Origin: DATJGR01 sp963735085
Lineage (GTDB): Bacteria > Pseudomonadota > Gammaproteobacteria > Pseudomonadales > Azotimanducaceae
NCBI GenBank assembly: GCA_963735085.1
Contig: CAVTJP010000005.1
Location: 930,001 to 994,000 of the forward strand
Length of the DNA stretch: 64,000 nt
Direction: 5' to 3'
The notes beneath the pieces were generated by a model. The model was not told the origin of the DNA. It ran no database searches and saw only the letters and a program-made list of their open reading frames with translations. Position 1 is the first letter of the stretch, and each line of letters opens with the position of its first letter. Made by a program: the position numbers and the translations under genes. This document shows, one piece after another, positions 52,080-61,106 of the stretch.

Positions 52080-52457
52080 TCACTTGCGCACGTACGCGCA
52101 CAGCTTGTTGCCATCCGGGTCGCGAACATAGGCTGCGTAGAACACGGGATCCATACCTTCGCGCACACCCGGTGGGCCCTCGCAGACTCCAGCATTGGCA
52201 AGCGCTGCCGCGTGAAACGAATCCACCGCAGCACGATCGCGCGCCAGGAACGCCAGCATCGGGCCGTTCCCGCCATGCGCGTTGGCGCGGTCGAACGGGC
52301 GCGTCAGGAACAACCTGCCGCGATCATCGGCACGGGCATAGCCGGTCCAGGTCTCACTGGTGGACTCTCGCGCGCCGCCAAGCGGCGCCAGCACGGCGTC
52401 GTAAAACGCGATCGATGCGGTCATATCGTTGGTGCCAAGCGTTGCATAGCTGATCAT
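52080..52457 (-). CDS. VOC-family protein (glyoxalase-like)
   Basis: A 125-residue single-chain VOC protein. It has the N-terminal ISYATLGTNDMTASIAFYDA and C-terminal YVRDPDGNKLCAYVRK modules. The metal-ligand pattern of glyoxalase I is not complete: the terminal Glu is replaced by Ala-Tyr in LCAYV. It may be a binding protein or a diverged enzyme. Gene lies at the end of the minus-strand run that begins at 56.2 kb. Confidence 0.85.
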   Translation of the reverse strand: MISYATLGTNDMTASIAFYDAVLAPLGGARESTSETWTGYARADDRGRLFLTRPFDRANAHGGNGPMLAFLARDRAAVDSFHAAALANAGVCEGPPGVREGMDPVFYAAYVRDPDGNKLCAYVRK

Positions 52458-52493
52458 CGTTCTGCTCCACTGTTTCTAACGACACGACCAGGC

Positions 52494-53003
52494 TCAGCGC
52501 GCACCGCTGTTCGGGTCGTGAAATTTTCCCTTGCCAACGACGGTATCGACGCGCGTCCGGTGCGTCAGCGCGGCAACGGCGTCGGCGTCTTTCGGCAAAC
52601 CAGCCACGTGTGAACGCACCTCGATGCGTTGGTTGGTGAACGACAACGCCTGTGCCGACAGATAACCGCCGGTTCCGACCGACCGGATGATGACGACGAG
52701 CTGACGCTCACCACTGCCGCCGAGGTCGGCAAGGCGCACCTCCACGATGGTTCCGTCGCGTGGCAGAATCACGCCCGAAGTGTAGAACGCCGTGTCGTGC
52801 GATGCGTACAGACGCACCGTGTAGGTGCCGATCGAACGGGGTTCATAGTCACCTTCGGCCACCACGACCGTCTGGCCGTCGGGCAGATCGATCTTGTGCA
52901 CGTACCGATCGCTCGACGTGGCTGCCGCCGCATCGAATGTCGCCAATATGATTACCGACGCCGCGACTATGAACCGCGCATAGGCAACGCGCCTCGAGAT
53001 CAC
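52494..53003 (-). CDS. PliI-like periplasmic inhibitor of i-type lysozyme
   Basis: A 169-residue exported protein. A signal sequence (RFIVAASVIILATFDAAA) is followed by a beta-rich domain resembling PliI. Recognisable blocks are KIDLPDGQTVVVAEGDYEPR, IGTYTVRLYASHDTAFYTSG, RDGTIVEVRLADLGGSGE and IRSVGTGGYLSAQAL. The Ser and Tyr in the last block are the expected lysozyme-contact residues. PliI proteins protect murein from invertebrate lysozymes, hinting at contact with animal hosts or grazers. The GTG at 53003 has GAGG nine bases upstream and begins after the neighbouring gene ends. Confidence 0.65.
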   Translation of the reverse strand: MISRRVAYARFIVAASVIILATFDAAAATSSDRYVHKIDLPDGQTVVVAEGDYEPRSIGTYTVRLYASHDTAFYTSGVILPRDGTIVEVRLADLGGSGERQLVVIIRSVGTGGYLSAQALSFTNQRIEVRSHVAGLPKDADAVAALTHRTRVDTVVGKGKFHDPNSGAR

Positions 53004-53031
53004 ACTGCAGGGCCTCAACTGCGTTGCATCT

Positions 53032-53616
53032 TCAGGTGGTTCGAATGCGCACGATCGGCCGATGCGGCTTGCGGCGTGCGACCTCTTCGAAGCCCGCGGC
53101 GTCATACATCGACTTCGCGCCGAACCACATCGAGTCGTCGCGTGACGGTTCACGCTTGTCTACCGGATAAGCTTCCAGCAGCGTCACGCCGCGTTTTCTG
53201 GCATAGGAAATCGCGCCGCTAAGCAGTTCGCGCGCGACACCTTCACCACGATACTGCGCCGGTACGACGAAGCAGATGACCGACCAGACGGATTGATCGT
53301 CGACCGCCTTCATAACGGGCGAGCGTTTCAGCTTTGCGTAGTCTTCGCGCGGGCCCAACGACACCCATCCGACCGGTGTTCTGCCGCGGTAGCCGATCAG
53401 GCCCGGCGTGGCACCCGCTTCTACCAGCCCCAACAGCTCCGCCCGATTGCTCTGCGCACGGGACATCTTGCCCGACAGCGGCTTGCCCTCGCCGCTGCGC
53501 CGGTAATACATGCACCAGCAGCCGCGGGCGATGGAGCAGCCTTCTGCATTGAAGACCGCTTCCAGGTCCGGCCAGCGCGCTTTCGTCAGTGGACGCACTA
53601 CCAGTTTCGCTGTCAT
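53032..53616 (-). CDS. GNAT family N-acetyltransferase
   Basis: A 194-residue acetyltransferase. WSVICFVVPAQYRGEGVARE is motif A with the acetyl-CoA loop QYRGEGVA. The C-terminal MYDAAGFEEVARRKPHRPIV is also typical. The N-terminal cysteine-rich CSIARGCWCMYYRRSG resembles a GNAT subfamily of unknown role. The ATG overlaps the MFS stop codon (ATGA), so the two are coupled. Confidence 0.88.
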   Translation of the reverse strand: MTAKLVVRPLTKARWPDLEAVFNAEGCSIARGCWCMYYRRSGEGKPLSGKMSRAQSNRAELLGLVEAGATPGLIGYRGRTPVGWVSLGPREDYAKLKRSPVMKAVDDQSVWSVICFVVPAQYRGEGVARELLSGAISYARKRGVTLLEAYPVDKREPSRDDSMWFGAKSMYDAAGFEEVARRKPHRPIVRIRTT

Positions 53617-54962
53617 CGCCACGTCCCCGATGCAGCCGGCGGCGCGATCGCATCGGGTTCGGCGAGCGCCGGCGTCGTGCGCAGCAGCAGCGTTGCGACT
53701 CCACCCACCAGCAGTAACAGCGCGAGCATCAGCAATCCGCCGGCGAAACTACCCGTCGCATTTTTCACCAGACCCACCGCGTAAGGTCCGACGAATCCGC
53801 CCAACGAACCGACCGTGTTGATCAATGCAATTGCGCCGGCGGATGCGCTGCTGACGAGAAAGCGCCCCGGCAGCGCCCAGAAGGGTCCGCGGCTGCCGAG
53901 GTCACCAATGGCCGCGATGGTCAGTGCGATCATCGCGGGAATCGGGCTACTGATCAACGCGCTGGCGGTGAAGCCGACAGCAGCGACGAAACACGGCACG
54001 GCAATGTGCAGAAAGCGTTCGCCGGTCCGGTCGGAGTTGGCACCGATCCAGATCATGCCGACAGCGGCGCCCAGATACGGAATCGCGGAGATCAGACCCA
54101 CTTGCAGATTGTCCAGGCCGGACAATCCCTTGACGATCTGCGGTATCCACAGCGACAGCCCATAGCTGCCGGTTTGACACACGAACATGATCAGCGCCAG
54201 CCGCCACACCGTCGGGTGGACCAACGCCCGCCGCAGGCCGATACCATGACGCTGCGTGGCCGCAGCATGTTCGGCGGCGATGCAGCCGCTGAGCCAGCTC
54301 TGCTGATCTCGTGTCAGCCAGCGCGCCTGCGCAGGACCGTCAGGAAGCAACCACCACACGAGCACGCCGAGAACGATCGCCGGTATGCCTTCGAGCAGGA
54401 ATAGCCATTGCCAGCCCTTCAGCCCCATGGCGCCGTCCATACCGAGCAGCAGGCCGGCCACCGGACCGCCGATCACGACGGACAACGGGATCGCGACCAT
54501 GAACATCGATACCGCGCGCGCGCGCTGGGCGGCTGGATACCAATTGGACAGGTAATAGATAATGCCGGGCAGAAATCCGGCTTCGGCCGCGCCGAGCAGG
54601 AACCGCAACACATAGAAACTGGTCGGGCCGTTCACCCACATCAACGCCACCGCGACGACGCCCCAGGTGACCATGATGCGGGCGATCCAGCGCCGTGCAC
54701 CGACGCGGGCGAGAATCAGATTGCTCGGCACCTCGCAAAGCGCGTAGCCGACGAAGAATACCCCGGCGCCAAAGCCGTATACGGCGGCACTGAAGCCGAG
54801 ATCCTGGTTCATCTGCAGCGCCGCAAAACCGACGTTGACGCGATCGACGAACGCAACGATGTACAGCAACAGCAGGAACGGAATCAGCCGCCACGTGACC
54901 TTCCCGAGCGTGGTGGTCTCGACATCGCCACTACCACGCGCCGTGTGCGGTGTTGCATTCAC
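53613..54962 (-). CDS. MFS transporter, anion:cation symporter (ACS) family
   Basis: A 449-residue, twelve-helix carrier. The ACS-type motif between helices 4 and 5 is visible as RFLLGAAEAGFLPGIIYYLS followed by NWYPAAQRARA. GANSDRTGERF follows in the second half. ACS members move organic anions such as tartrate, phthalate, glucarate or hydroxyphenylacetate. A close paralogue lies at 62947-64000. It lies 28 bases downstream of the nitronate monooxygenase gene and is coupled to the GNAT gene. Confidence 0.9.
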   Translation of the reverse strand: MNATPHTARGSGDVETTTLGKVTWRLIPFLLLLYIVAFVDRVNVGFAALQMNQDLGFSAAVYGFGAGVFFVGYALCEVPSNLILARVGARRWIARIMVTWGVVAVALMWVNGPTSFYVLRFLLGAAEAGFLPGIIYYLSNWYPAAQRARAVSMFMVAIPLSVVIGGPVAGLLLGMDGAMGLKGWQWLFLLEGIPAIVLGVLVWWLLPDGPAQARWLTRDQQSWLSGCIAAEHAAATQRHGIGLRRALVHPTVWRLALIMFVCQTGSYGLSLWIPQIVKGLSGLDNLQVGLISAIPYLGAAVGMIWIGANSDRTGERFLHIAVPCFVAAVGFTASALISSPIPAMIALTIAAIGDLGSRGPFWALPGRFLVSSASAGAIALINTVGSLGGFVGPYAVGLVKNATGSFAGGLLMLALLLLVGGVATLLLRTTPALAEPDAIAPPAASGTWR

Positions 54963-54990
54963 CTCAATCTCCCCGTTAGATTCGGCAGCG

Positions 54991-56049
54991 TCATTTGGCG
55001 GCAGCGATGACGTCCCCCATCAGCTCACGTGTGACGACCGCCGCGGGCAATTCCGCGCAACCGCTGGCGTTCTGACTGCACCACAGCGGTGAGAAGTCGC
55101 CACTGCCGGCGCTTTCCGCCTTTGCGCGAATCGGCGCCAGCGCCGCGCCCGCCAACGGGAATTCCGGCGCCGAACCTCGTATCGGGCCCTGCTCGCGTAT
55201 CAACCGGTTGACGATCGCACGCGCGGGGCGCCCCGTGAATAGATTGGTCAAAGTCGTCGTGCGGGCGGCGTCGCTTTTCAATGCCGCGCGATGTACCGCA
55301 CTCGTCGTTGCCTCCGGGCACAACAGAAAGGCACTGCCCACCTGCACGCCTACCGCGCCAAGCGCCAACGCAGCGCTCACGCCACGCGCATCCGCGATGC
55401 CACCGGCCGCGACAACCGGCACCTGCACGGCGCGCACAATCTGCGGCACCAGCGCGAGCGTGCCGATTTGCGTGCCGAGATCTGTGGAGAGGAACATGCC
55501 GCGATGGCCGCCGGCCTCCGCACCCTGCGCGATGATGATGTCCGCACCATGATCTTCGAGCCAACGCGCTTCGTCGACGGTGGTGGCCGACGATATGATC
55601 GTCGCGCCCCATGCGTGAACCTTCGTCATCAGAGCTGTCGCCGGAAGACCAAAGTGAAAGCTGACCACGCTCGGTGCGACCTCGCTCAGCGCGTCGGCCA
55701 TTTCCGCATCGAACGGCCGCCTGCTCTGCCCCTCTTCGATACTGCTGGGGTCGATACTGAATTCCTGGTAGTACCCCGACAGTGCGGAACGCCACGCAGC
55801 CTCGCGCTCCGCGTCGATCGTGGGTGGTGCATGACAGAAAAAGTTCACGTTGTATGGATTCAAGGTTCCCGCGCGAATCGCATCGAGCTCCTTGCGGATC
55901 GCCTTGACGCCGAGCATCGCGCACGGCAGCGAGCCGAGCCCACCGGCATTGGAAACCGCAACTGCCAGCGCGCTGCCTTGCACGCCGGCCATCGGCGCCT
56001 GGATGATCGGCAACTCGATGTCGAGCCGCTGTTCCAAAACTCCTTTCAA
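54991..56049 (-). CDS. Nitronate monooxygenase/2-nitropropane dioxygenase family protein
   Basis: FMN-dependent TIM-barrel oxygenase, 352 residues. Landmarks are LPIIQAPMAGVQGSALAVAV near the N-terminus, FHFGLP, IIAQGAEAGGHRGMF (the conserved His), PVVAAGGIADARGV and ALGAVGVQVGSAFL. It detoxifies alkyl nitronates such as propionate 3-nitronate; some members act on other substrates. The TTG at 56049 is chosen, with GGAG seven bases upstream; no ATG gives the family N-terminus. Confidence 0.88.
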   Translation of the reverse strand: MKGVLEQRLDIELPIIQAPMAGVQGSALAVAVSNAGGLGSLPCAMLGVKAIRKELDAIRAGTLNPYNVNFFCHAPPTIDAEREAAWRSALSGYYQEFSIDPSSIEEGQSRRPFDAEMADALSEVAPSVVSFHFGLPATALMTKVHAWGATIISSATTVDEARWLEDHGADIIIAQGAEAGGHRGMFLSTDLGTQIGTLALVPQIVRAVQVPVVAAGGIADARGVSAALALGAVGVQVGSAFLLCPEATTSAVHRAALKSDAARTTTLTNLFTGRPARAIVNRLIREQGPIRGSAPEFPLAGAALAPIRAKAESAGSGDFSPLWCSQNASGCAELPAAVVTRELMGDVIAAAK

Positions 56050-56081
56050 TACAAGTCTCCTGATGCTGAAGCCGGCACCGC

Positions 56082-56240
56082 TTAGAACAACGTCAACAGC
56101 GCAACGCTCAGCGCCGCGTAGATCGCAATCACCCCCCAGAAGTATCCGGGTGACTCCGCCTTTGTCACCGTACGACCCCACACGCCGGACTTTGCGAACA
56201 CTTCGCCGCTGAGCGCTGCATACGCCGCATAAAGCCCCAC
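56082..56240 (-). CDS. Small two-helix membrane protein
   Basis: Read directly from the minus strand, 56240 to 56082 encodes 52 residues: helix VGLYAAYAALSGE, a short loop with VWGRTVTKAESP, and helix YFWGVIAIYAALSVALLTLF. The GTG start has GGGAG five bases upstream. Sequence upstream stays open and hydrophobic (ILFKLLGVI), so a start at the CTG at 56264 is also possible and would complete helix 1. It lies 32 bases before the nitronate monooxygenase gene. Family unknown. Confidence 0.55.
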   Translation of the reverse strand: MGLYAAYAALSGEVFAKSGVWGRTVTKAESPGYFWGVIAIYAALSVALLTLF

Positions 56241-56391
56241 GATGACTCCCAGCAGTTTGAACAGGATCGGCTCCGGCGGCTCTCAGGTAGAGCATACCCC
56301 GTCGGGCGGCTGATCCCGAGACCGGATACAAGACTGCATTTTCACATCGTTCGCTCGTAGCATCCGAACGTTCACTCACCGGAGGGCCGAC

Positions 56392-57819
56392 GTGGCAACG
56401 CCGTATCAGTTGGACGACCCCTACTTGCGCGGCGGATTCGAGCCGATACGCATGGAGTGTGACTATGCAAACCTCGCCAGCGACGGCAGCATTCCGAACG
56501 ACCTGAATGGCACCCTCTACCGAATTGGGCCGAATCCCCAGTTCGCGCCACGAGAACCCTACAACCCGCTGCAAGGTGATGGAATGATCCACGCCTTCCG
56601 CATCGACGGCGGTCGCGTGGCGTATCGAAACCGTTGGGTGCGCACGCACCAGTGGGCTCTCGAGCGCGCTGCGGGCCGCGCCCTGTTCGCGACATCCGGC
56701 AATGCGCGCGACTCGGATGCCACGGTTGCAGGTGAACAGTCCGACGGCGCGGCAAATACCCACATCGTGTCGCATGCCGGCACGTTACTCGCTCTGGAAG
56801 AGGGGCACGGCCCGATCGCGATCGACCCCGTTTCAATCGAAACGCTCGGTCCCTGGGATTTCAACGGCGCGCTGCCCGGCAACATGACGGCACATCCCAA
56901 GATAGACCACAGCACCGGCGAGATGCTGTTCTTCGCCAACTTCCCGGAGCGGCGGTTCAACGGCGAGATCACCTTCTACGTCGTCGATGCGCTCGGTACC
57001 ATGACACGCCGTGAAACCATTCAAGGCCCGTACCCGGCATTGGTGCACGACTTCGCAATCACCAAAGATTTCGCGGTCTTCGTGGTTTGTCCGGTGTCCC
57101 TGTCGCTCGAACGCATCCGTGCCGGGCAACCGCCGATTGCGTGGGAACCAGCGCTGCGTACCCATGTCGGCGTCCTGCCGCGACGCGGTCCGGTCGAGGC
57201 GCTGCGCTGGTATGCCGGGCCTGCATGCATGGCATGGCACACCGTCAATGCGTTCAACGACGGCGAACGCATCTCCATTGATGTCTGTCAGCAGGACGCG
57301 GCCGCGTTTCCGTCGGTCGACGGCACACCGCCCGCCGACGAATCTCTCCGGCAATATCTCACGCGCTGGACGATCCACGCATCGCAATCGAGCGATTTCT
57401 CGGTGACGCGCCTCAATGGGGTTGTTTGCGAGTATCCACGCATCGACGAGCGCATGACTGGCCGCGACTATCGCTACGCGTATGTCGCGTGCGATGGCGG
57501 GCCGGGTACCGGCGATCTGTTTCAGCGCGGATTGGCCCGTTTCGATCACGCGACTCGGTCGATGGCGATCTTTCACGCCGGCAGTCGAGCGGCAGTATCT
57601 GAACCGGTATTCGTTCCGCGGTCGAACACGTGCACCGAAGGCGACGGGTATGTGCTCGCAACCGTGTTCGACGAGCGCCGCAACGCCAGCCACCTCGCGG
57701 TCTTCGACGCGCAGCGACTAGAGGACGGCCCGATCGGCCGGGCACATCTGGATCATCGGGTGCCGCTCGGCTTCCACGGCTCCTGGCTGGACCTCAGCGC
57801 GGGACCAGGCCGTTCATGA
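56392..57819 (+). CDS. Carotenoid oxygenase (RPE65/CCD family), complete
   Basis: Second double-bond-cleaving non-haem iron dioxygenase in the window, 475 residues. Iron ligands are His168 (TAHPK), His219 (LVHDF), His283 (AWHTVN) and His462 (LGFHGSW). The GTG start is backed by GGAGG seven bases upstream. It shares the overall motif order with the gene at 1-1340 but differs between motifs, so the two are diverged paralogues or separate acquisitions. The 3' end overlaps the convergent AlkD-like gene by six bases. Confidence 0.93.
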   Translation: MATPYQLDDPYLRGGFEPIRMECDYANLASDGSIPNDLNGTLYRIGPNPQFAPREPYNPLQGDGMIHAFRIDGGRVAYRNRWVRTHQWALERAAGRALFATSGNARDSDATVAGEQSDGAANTHIVSHAGTLLALEEGHGPIAIDPVSIETLGPWDFNGALPGNMTAHPKIDHSTGEMLFFANFPERRFNGEITFYVVDALGTMTRRETIQGPYPALVHDFAITKDFAVFVVCPVSLSLERIRAGQPPIAWEPALRTHVGVLPRRGPVEALRWYAGPACMAWHTVNAFNDGERISIDVCQQDAAAFPSVDGTPPADESLRQYLTRWTIHASQSSDFSVTRLNGVVCEYPRIDERMTGRDYRYAYVACDGGPGTGDLFQRGLARFDHATRSMAIFHAGSRAAVSEPVFVPRSNTCTEGDGYVLATVFDERRNASHLAVFDAQRLEDGPIGRAHLDHRVPLGFHGSWLDLSAGPGRS

Positions 57820-58512
57820 TTTTGCGGCAGCCCGCGTCGTGTTCTTCTTTCCGGTTCGCAGTTTGGTGCGCGTCTCCCGCTTCACCCGCGCAGCGAGCCG
57901 GGTTTCGTGCTGCGTCAGAAAATTCTCCACTGCCGCCCGATCCCACGGTACGAGGCAGCGCAGCGCCCAACTCATTGCCTTGACGACCATGTCTTCGCGG
58001 TCGTCGACGAGGCGCGTCGCCATGTCGAGCGTGCGGCGCGTGTCGCCCTGGCCGCCGCGCGATTTGGAGTTCAGCACTACCGTTGCCACCAACGCCGCGC
58101 GACGCCGCCACAGATCCGCATCCTTTGCCCAGCGCCGGATGTCGGCATCGCGGATCTGGCCACCCAGCCAGGCGGCGCCGGCAATGTTGATGCCGTAACC
58201 ATCCACTTCGTCCCAGGAACTGTTGCCGGCGCCGAGCGCCTCGACCGTATCCAGATCGAGGCTGGCCAGCGCCGGCTTATGTTGATTGATCAGTTCCCAG
58301 CCAACCCATCGCGCCCGAGCCACCTTCAGCGACGGCGTGCTCGCGAGTGCGAGTCCAATTGCGACAACCTCGGCGGCATCGGCCGATTGCACTTTCGCGC
58401 TCACACGCCTGCGAATTGCGCGCGCACCGGGTACGCCGAGCCGTGGCCCGCCGGTGAGTTCAGCAACGGTGTCGCGCACAATTCGCGCAGCTTGGGTTTT
58501 TGAAAGCGTCAT
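57814..58512 (-). CDS. DNA alkylation repair (AlkD-like HEAT-repeat) protein
   Basis: A 232-residue all-helical protein of the DNA alkylation repair family. ALF/HEAT-like repeats include VAIGLALASTPSLKVARARW, then WAKDADLWRRRAALVATVVL and DREDMVVKAMSWALRCL. The C-terminal tail is Lys/Arg-rich (KRETRTKLRTGKKNTTR) and should bind DNA. AlkD glycosylases remove bulky N3- and N7-alkyl purines. Ada lies a few kilobases away. The ATG at 58512 is preferred; 58536 is an alternative. Confidence 0.82.
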   Translation of the reverse strand: MTLSKTQAARIVRDTVAELTGGPRLGVPGARAIRRRVSAKVQSADAAEVVAIGLALASTPSLKVARARWVGWELINQHKPALASLDLDTVEALGAGNSSWDEVDGYGINIAGAAWLGGQIRDADIRRWAKDADLWRRRAALVATVVLNSKSRGGQGDTRRTLDMATRLVDDREDMVVKAMSWALRCLVPWDRAAVENFLTQHETRLAARVKRETRTKLRTGKKNTTRAAAKS

Positions 58513-58598
58513 CGAGGATCCACGCTTCTCCAGCATGTCAGTCGACGTGACCGATTGCAGTATCATCGTGCCACACGTCAGTTCGAAGAGGATCCACC

Positions 58599-59645
58599 AT
58601 GGCGACACAGGAATTCAGAAACCTTGGACGTTCCGGGTTGCGCGTATCACCGCTCTGTCTGGGCGCGATGAACTTCGGCAACGAGCAGTTCGGCTGCGAC
58701 GAGAAGGCCTCGATCGCGATCATTCACGCGTATCTGGACGGCGGCAACAACTTCATCGACACGGCGAACGTGTACTCCGGTACGAAGTCGGAGACGATCG
58801 TCGGCAGGGCCGTGAAGGACCGGCGCGATGCTGTCGTAATCGCAACGAAAGCGTCATCGCCGCTCGGGGCGGGTCCGTTCGATTCGGGTTCGAGCCGCAA
58901 GCATCTCGTGAAAGCGTGCGAGGACAGCCTGCGCAGACTCGACACCGACTACATCGACCTCTATCAGATGCATCGCTACGACGACGCGACGCCGCTGGAG
59001 GAAACGCTGTCTACGCTGAACGATCTGGTTCGCCAGGGCAAAGTGCGCTACCTCGGCGTATCCAACTGGACCGCATCACAGATCACTGAGGCGTGCATGA
59101 TCATCGCCGCGAAAGGCTGGGAGCCGCTGGTCAGCCTGCAGCCGCAATACAGCATCCTGACGCGCGACATCGAAGTTGAAATCCTGCCCGCGTGTCAGAA
59201 ATTCGGTCTCGGCGTGATTCCGTGGAGTCCGCTGGCCGGCGGCATGCTGACCGGCAAATACAAAGCCGGCGAAGACCCGAAGCAAGGCACGCGCTTTGCG
59301 GCCCCCGGTCCATTTCAGCAGGTGTGGCGCACGCGGGCCATGAACGAGCGCAATCACGCGGTGGTGAGCGTCGTGCTCGAGGAAGCGGGCAAGCTCGATG
59401 TCTCACCGATCGCTCTCGCGCTGGCATGGAACCTTGCGCGCCCCGGCATCGTTGCGCCGATTATCGGACCGAAGAGTACGCAACAACTGAAAGACAACCT
59501 CGCGGCGCTCGACGTGACGCTTCCCAACGACACCGTTGAGCGGATCGACGCGGCCAGCGAACCGCATCTGCCGTATCCGCATGACTTCATGCGCATGGCA
59601 CGGCAACTGACGGCCATGATGGTGGCGCAGAACGCGGCCAAGTGA
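58599..59645 (+). CDS. Aldo/keto reductase
   Basis: NADPH-dependent (alpha/beta)8-barrel reductase of 348 residues. The catalytic tetrad is visible: Asp and Tyr in NNFIDTANVYSG, Lys in VVIATKASSPLG and His in LYQMHRYDD. The C-terminal PIIGPKSTQQLKDNLAAL binds the nucleotide. It belongs to the YajO/Tas-like group of small bacterial members. Convergent with the GST gene. Confidence 0.93.
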   Translation: MATQEFRNLGRSGLRVSPLCLGAMNFGNEQFGCDEKASIAIIHAYLDGGNNFIDTANVYSGTKSETIVGRAVKDRRDAVVIATKASSPLGAGPFDSGSSRKHLVKACEDSLRRLDTDYIDLYQMHRYDDATPLEETLSTLNDLVRQGKVRYLGVSNWTASQITEACMIIAAKGWEPLVSLQPQYSILTRDIEVEILPACQKFGLGVIPWSPLAGGMLTGKYKAGEDPKQGTRFAAPGPFQQVWRTRAMNERNHAVVSVVLEEAGKLDVSPIALALAWNLARPGIVAPIIGPKSTQQLKDNLAALDVTLPNDTVERIDAASEPHLPYPHDFMRMARQLTAMMVAQNAAK

Positions 59646-59687
59646 TTTCCGACGACGAGTAGTCCTGAAGCTTCGAGCCGGTGCCTG

Positions 59688-60305
59688 TCAGTTCGCCGGC
59701 CAGGGATCGGCCCAGGCCGGAATGCGCATCAGTTCGTCCAGCCAGCGCGTGATGTTGCCGAGCTGCTGCAGCGGCATATCCGATTCCCGCCAATAGCGCG
59801 CCATCGAGGCGAGCTGAAAATCGGCGATCGTCAACCGTCCACAGGCAACATGCGTCCGCTCCGCCAGATGGCCGTCCAGAACGGCTGCGTAGCGCGTCAG
59901 GTCTGCCACGCTCTTCTCTAACAATTCACGGTCCGGCGGCCCCAGTTGATACGTCGACTTGATGACGTGCTCGAAGTAGAACGGCGCCACCGCAACGGAC
60001 CAGTGACAATCGTTCCACGACAACCAGCGCAGCAGTTCGACCTGCTCGGCAGGATTGCGGGCGGGCCACATGTCCGATCCGGTTTGTATACACAGATGCG
60101 CCATGATCGCCGACGCCTCCCACAGCACCAGGTCGCCATCAACCAGCGTCGGCGCCTTCATGTTCGGGTTGAGTGCCGCATAATCCGGGGCCCGGAGACC
60201 GCCCGCCATCATGTCGATTTCGATCAGTTGCGCATTGATGCCGAGGTGCTTTACCAGCGCCAGTACGCGCAATGGCGCTTGTGCTTTGAACCAGTAGATC
60301 TTCAT
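59688..60305 (-). CDS. Glutathione S-transferase
   Basis: A 205-residue GST. The N-terminal thioredoxin-like domain reads MKIYWFKAQAPLRVLALVKH and ends in PTLVDGDLVLWEASAIMAHL (the gamma-glutamyl-binding E-S/A block). The all-helical C-terminal domain has the N-capping RLTIADFQLASMARY. The start at 60305 begins with the first strand. Substrate unknown; general detoxification is likely. Confidence 0.9.
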   Translation of the reverse strand: MKIYWFKAQAPLRVLALVKHLGINAQLIEIDMMAGGLRAPDYAALNPNMKAPTLVDGDLVLWEASAIMAHLCIQTGSDMWPARNPAEQVELLRWLSWNDCHWSVAVAPFYFEHVIKSTYQLGPPDRELLEKSVADLTRYAAVLDGHLAERTHVACGRLTIADFQLASMARYWRESDMPLQQLGNITRWLDELMRIPAWADPWPAN

Positions 60306-60382
60306 CTCTATTTCGCTCGTGTTGCCGTCATGCCCTATAGACGAACGGCGAGCCGGCAAACAGACAGTTGCGCGGCGGTCGT

Positions 60383-61027
60383 TTACTCCGCCGGAATCCG
60401 CGCCGGAGGGTTGACGTAGTCGAAAAACTCGACCACACCGGTCTCCACCGAATATTCCGCGCCAACGACACGCAACCCGTCGTGCAGCACCAATTGCTCC
60501 AGCACTTCAGAACCATGCGTCAGATGATCTACCGACGCGCCCACGTTCGCGCGGACCGCATGCTTTCTCAACACGTCCATGTCGTTGCGCAACTCCGTGT
60601 GCATCAGCACCGCGACAGACGGCCGGATGCGGTCGACGATCGAACTGAGATTGCGCGACTGATTCTCCGCCGGTTGCTGGAGTTGCTCCACGGTCGCAAG
60701 AATCGCGCCGCACTGGGTATGACCGAGCACCACGACGAGACGCGTGCCGAATCGTTCCGCGGCAAACTCGACGCTGCCCACCTGGGACGGCGCAACGATG
60801 TTGCCGGCGACGCGTATGACGAACAGATCACCCAGGCCCTGGTCGAACACGATCTCCGCAGGCACCCGCGCATCCGAACAGCCGAGAATGATTGCGAACG
60901 GCATCTTGTCCACGGGCAGTTCATCGCGCGGCGGGCGGTCTGCCAGCGCCTGCTTGCCATCGACGCGCGACGCAAACCGGCGATTGCCGTCGCGCAACCG
61001 CTCGAGCGCTTCCTCCGCGGAGATCAT
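60383..61027 (-). CDS. Beta-class carbonic anhydrase
   Basis: Zinc enzyme converting CO2 and bicarbonate, 214 residues. Zinc and active-site residues are in IILGCSDARVPAEIVFDQ (Cys, Asp-Arg pair) and VLGHTQCGAI (His, Cys). AGNIVAPSQVGSVEFA is also typical. The ATG at 61027 gives a normal N-terminus (ISAEEALERLRDGNRRF); an in-frame TTG at 61060 is an alternative. Confidence 0.93.
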   Translation of the reverse strand: MISAEEALERLRDGNRRFASRVDGKQALADRPPRDELPVDKMPFAIILGCSDARVPAEIVFDQGLGDLFVIRVAGNIVAPSQVGSVEFAAERFGTRLVVVLGHTQCGAILATVEQLQQPAENQSRNLSSIVDRIRPSVAVLMHTELRNDMDVLRKHAVRANVGASVDHLTHGSEVLEQLVLHDGLRVVGAEYSVETGVVEFFDYVNPPARIPAE

Positions 61028-61106
61028 TGGCTCACGCAACGGCTGATGCGCCGCCAACAATCGAACAATTGCATTTTTTCACTACCTTCTACAGATATAC
61101 GGAGGG

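Noticed and set aside
54991..56775. 594-codon reading of the nitronate monooxygenase gene from 56775
   Set aside because: The extension runs antisense through the second carotenoid oxygenase and out of frame through the small membrane protein. The TTG at 56049 with its SD gives the family N-terminus.
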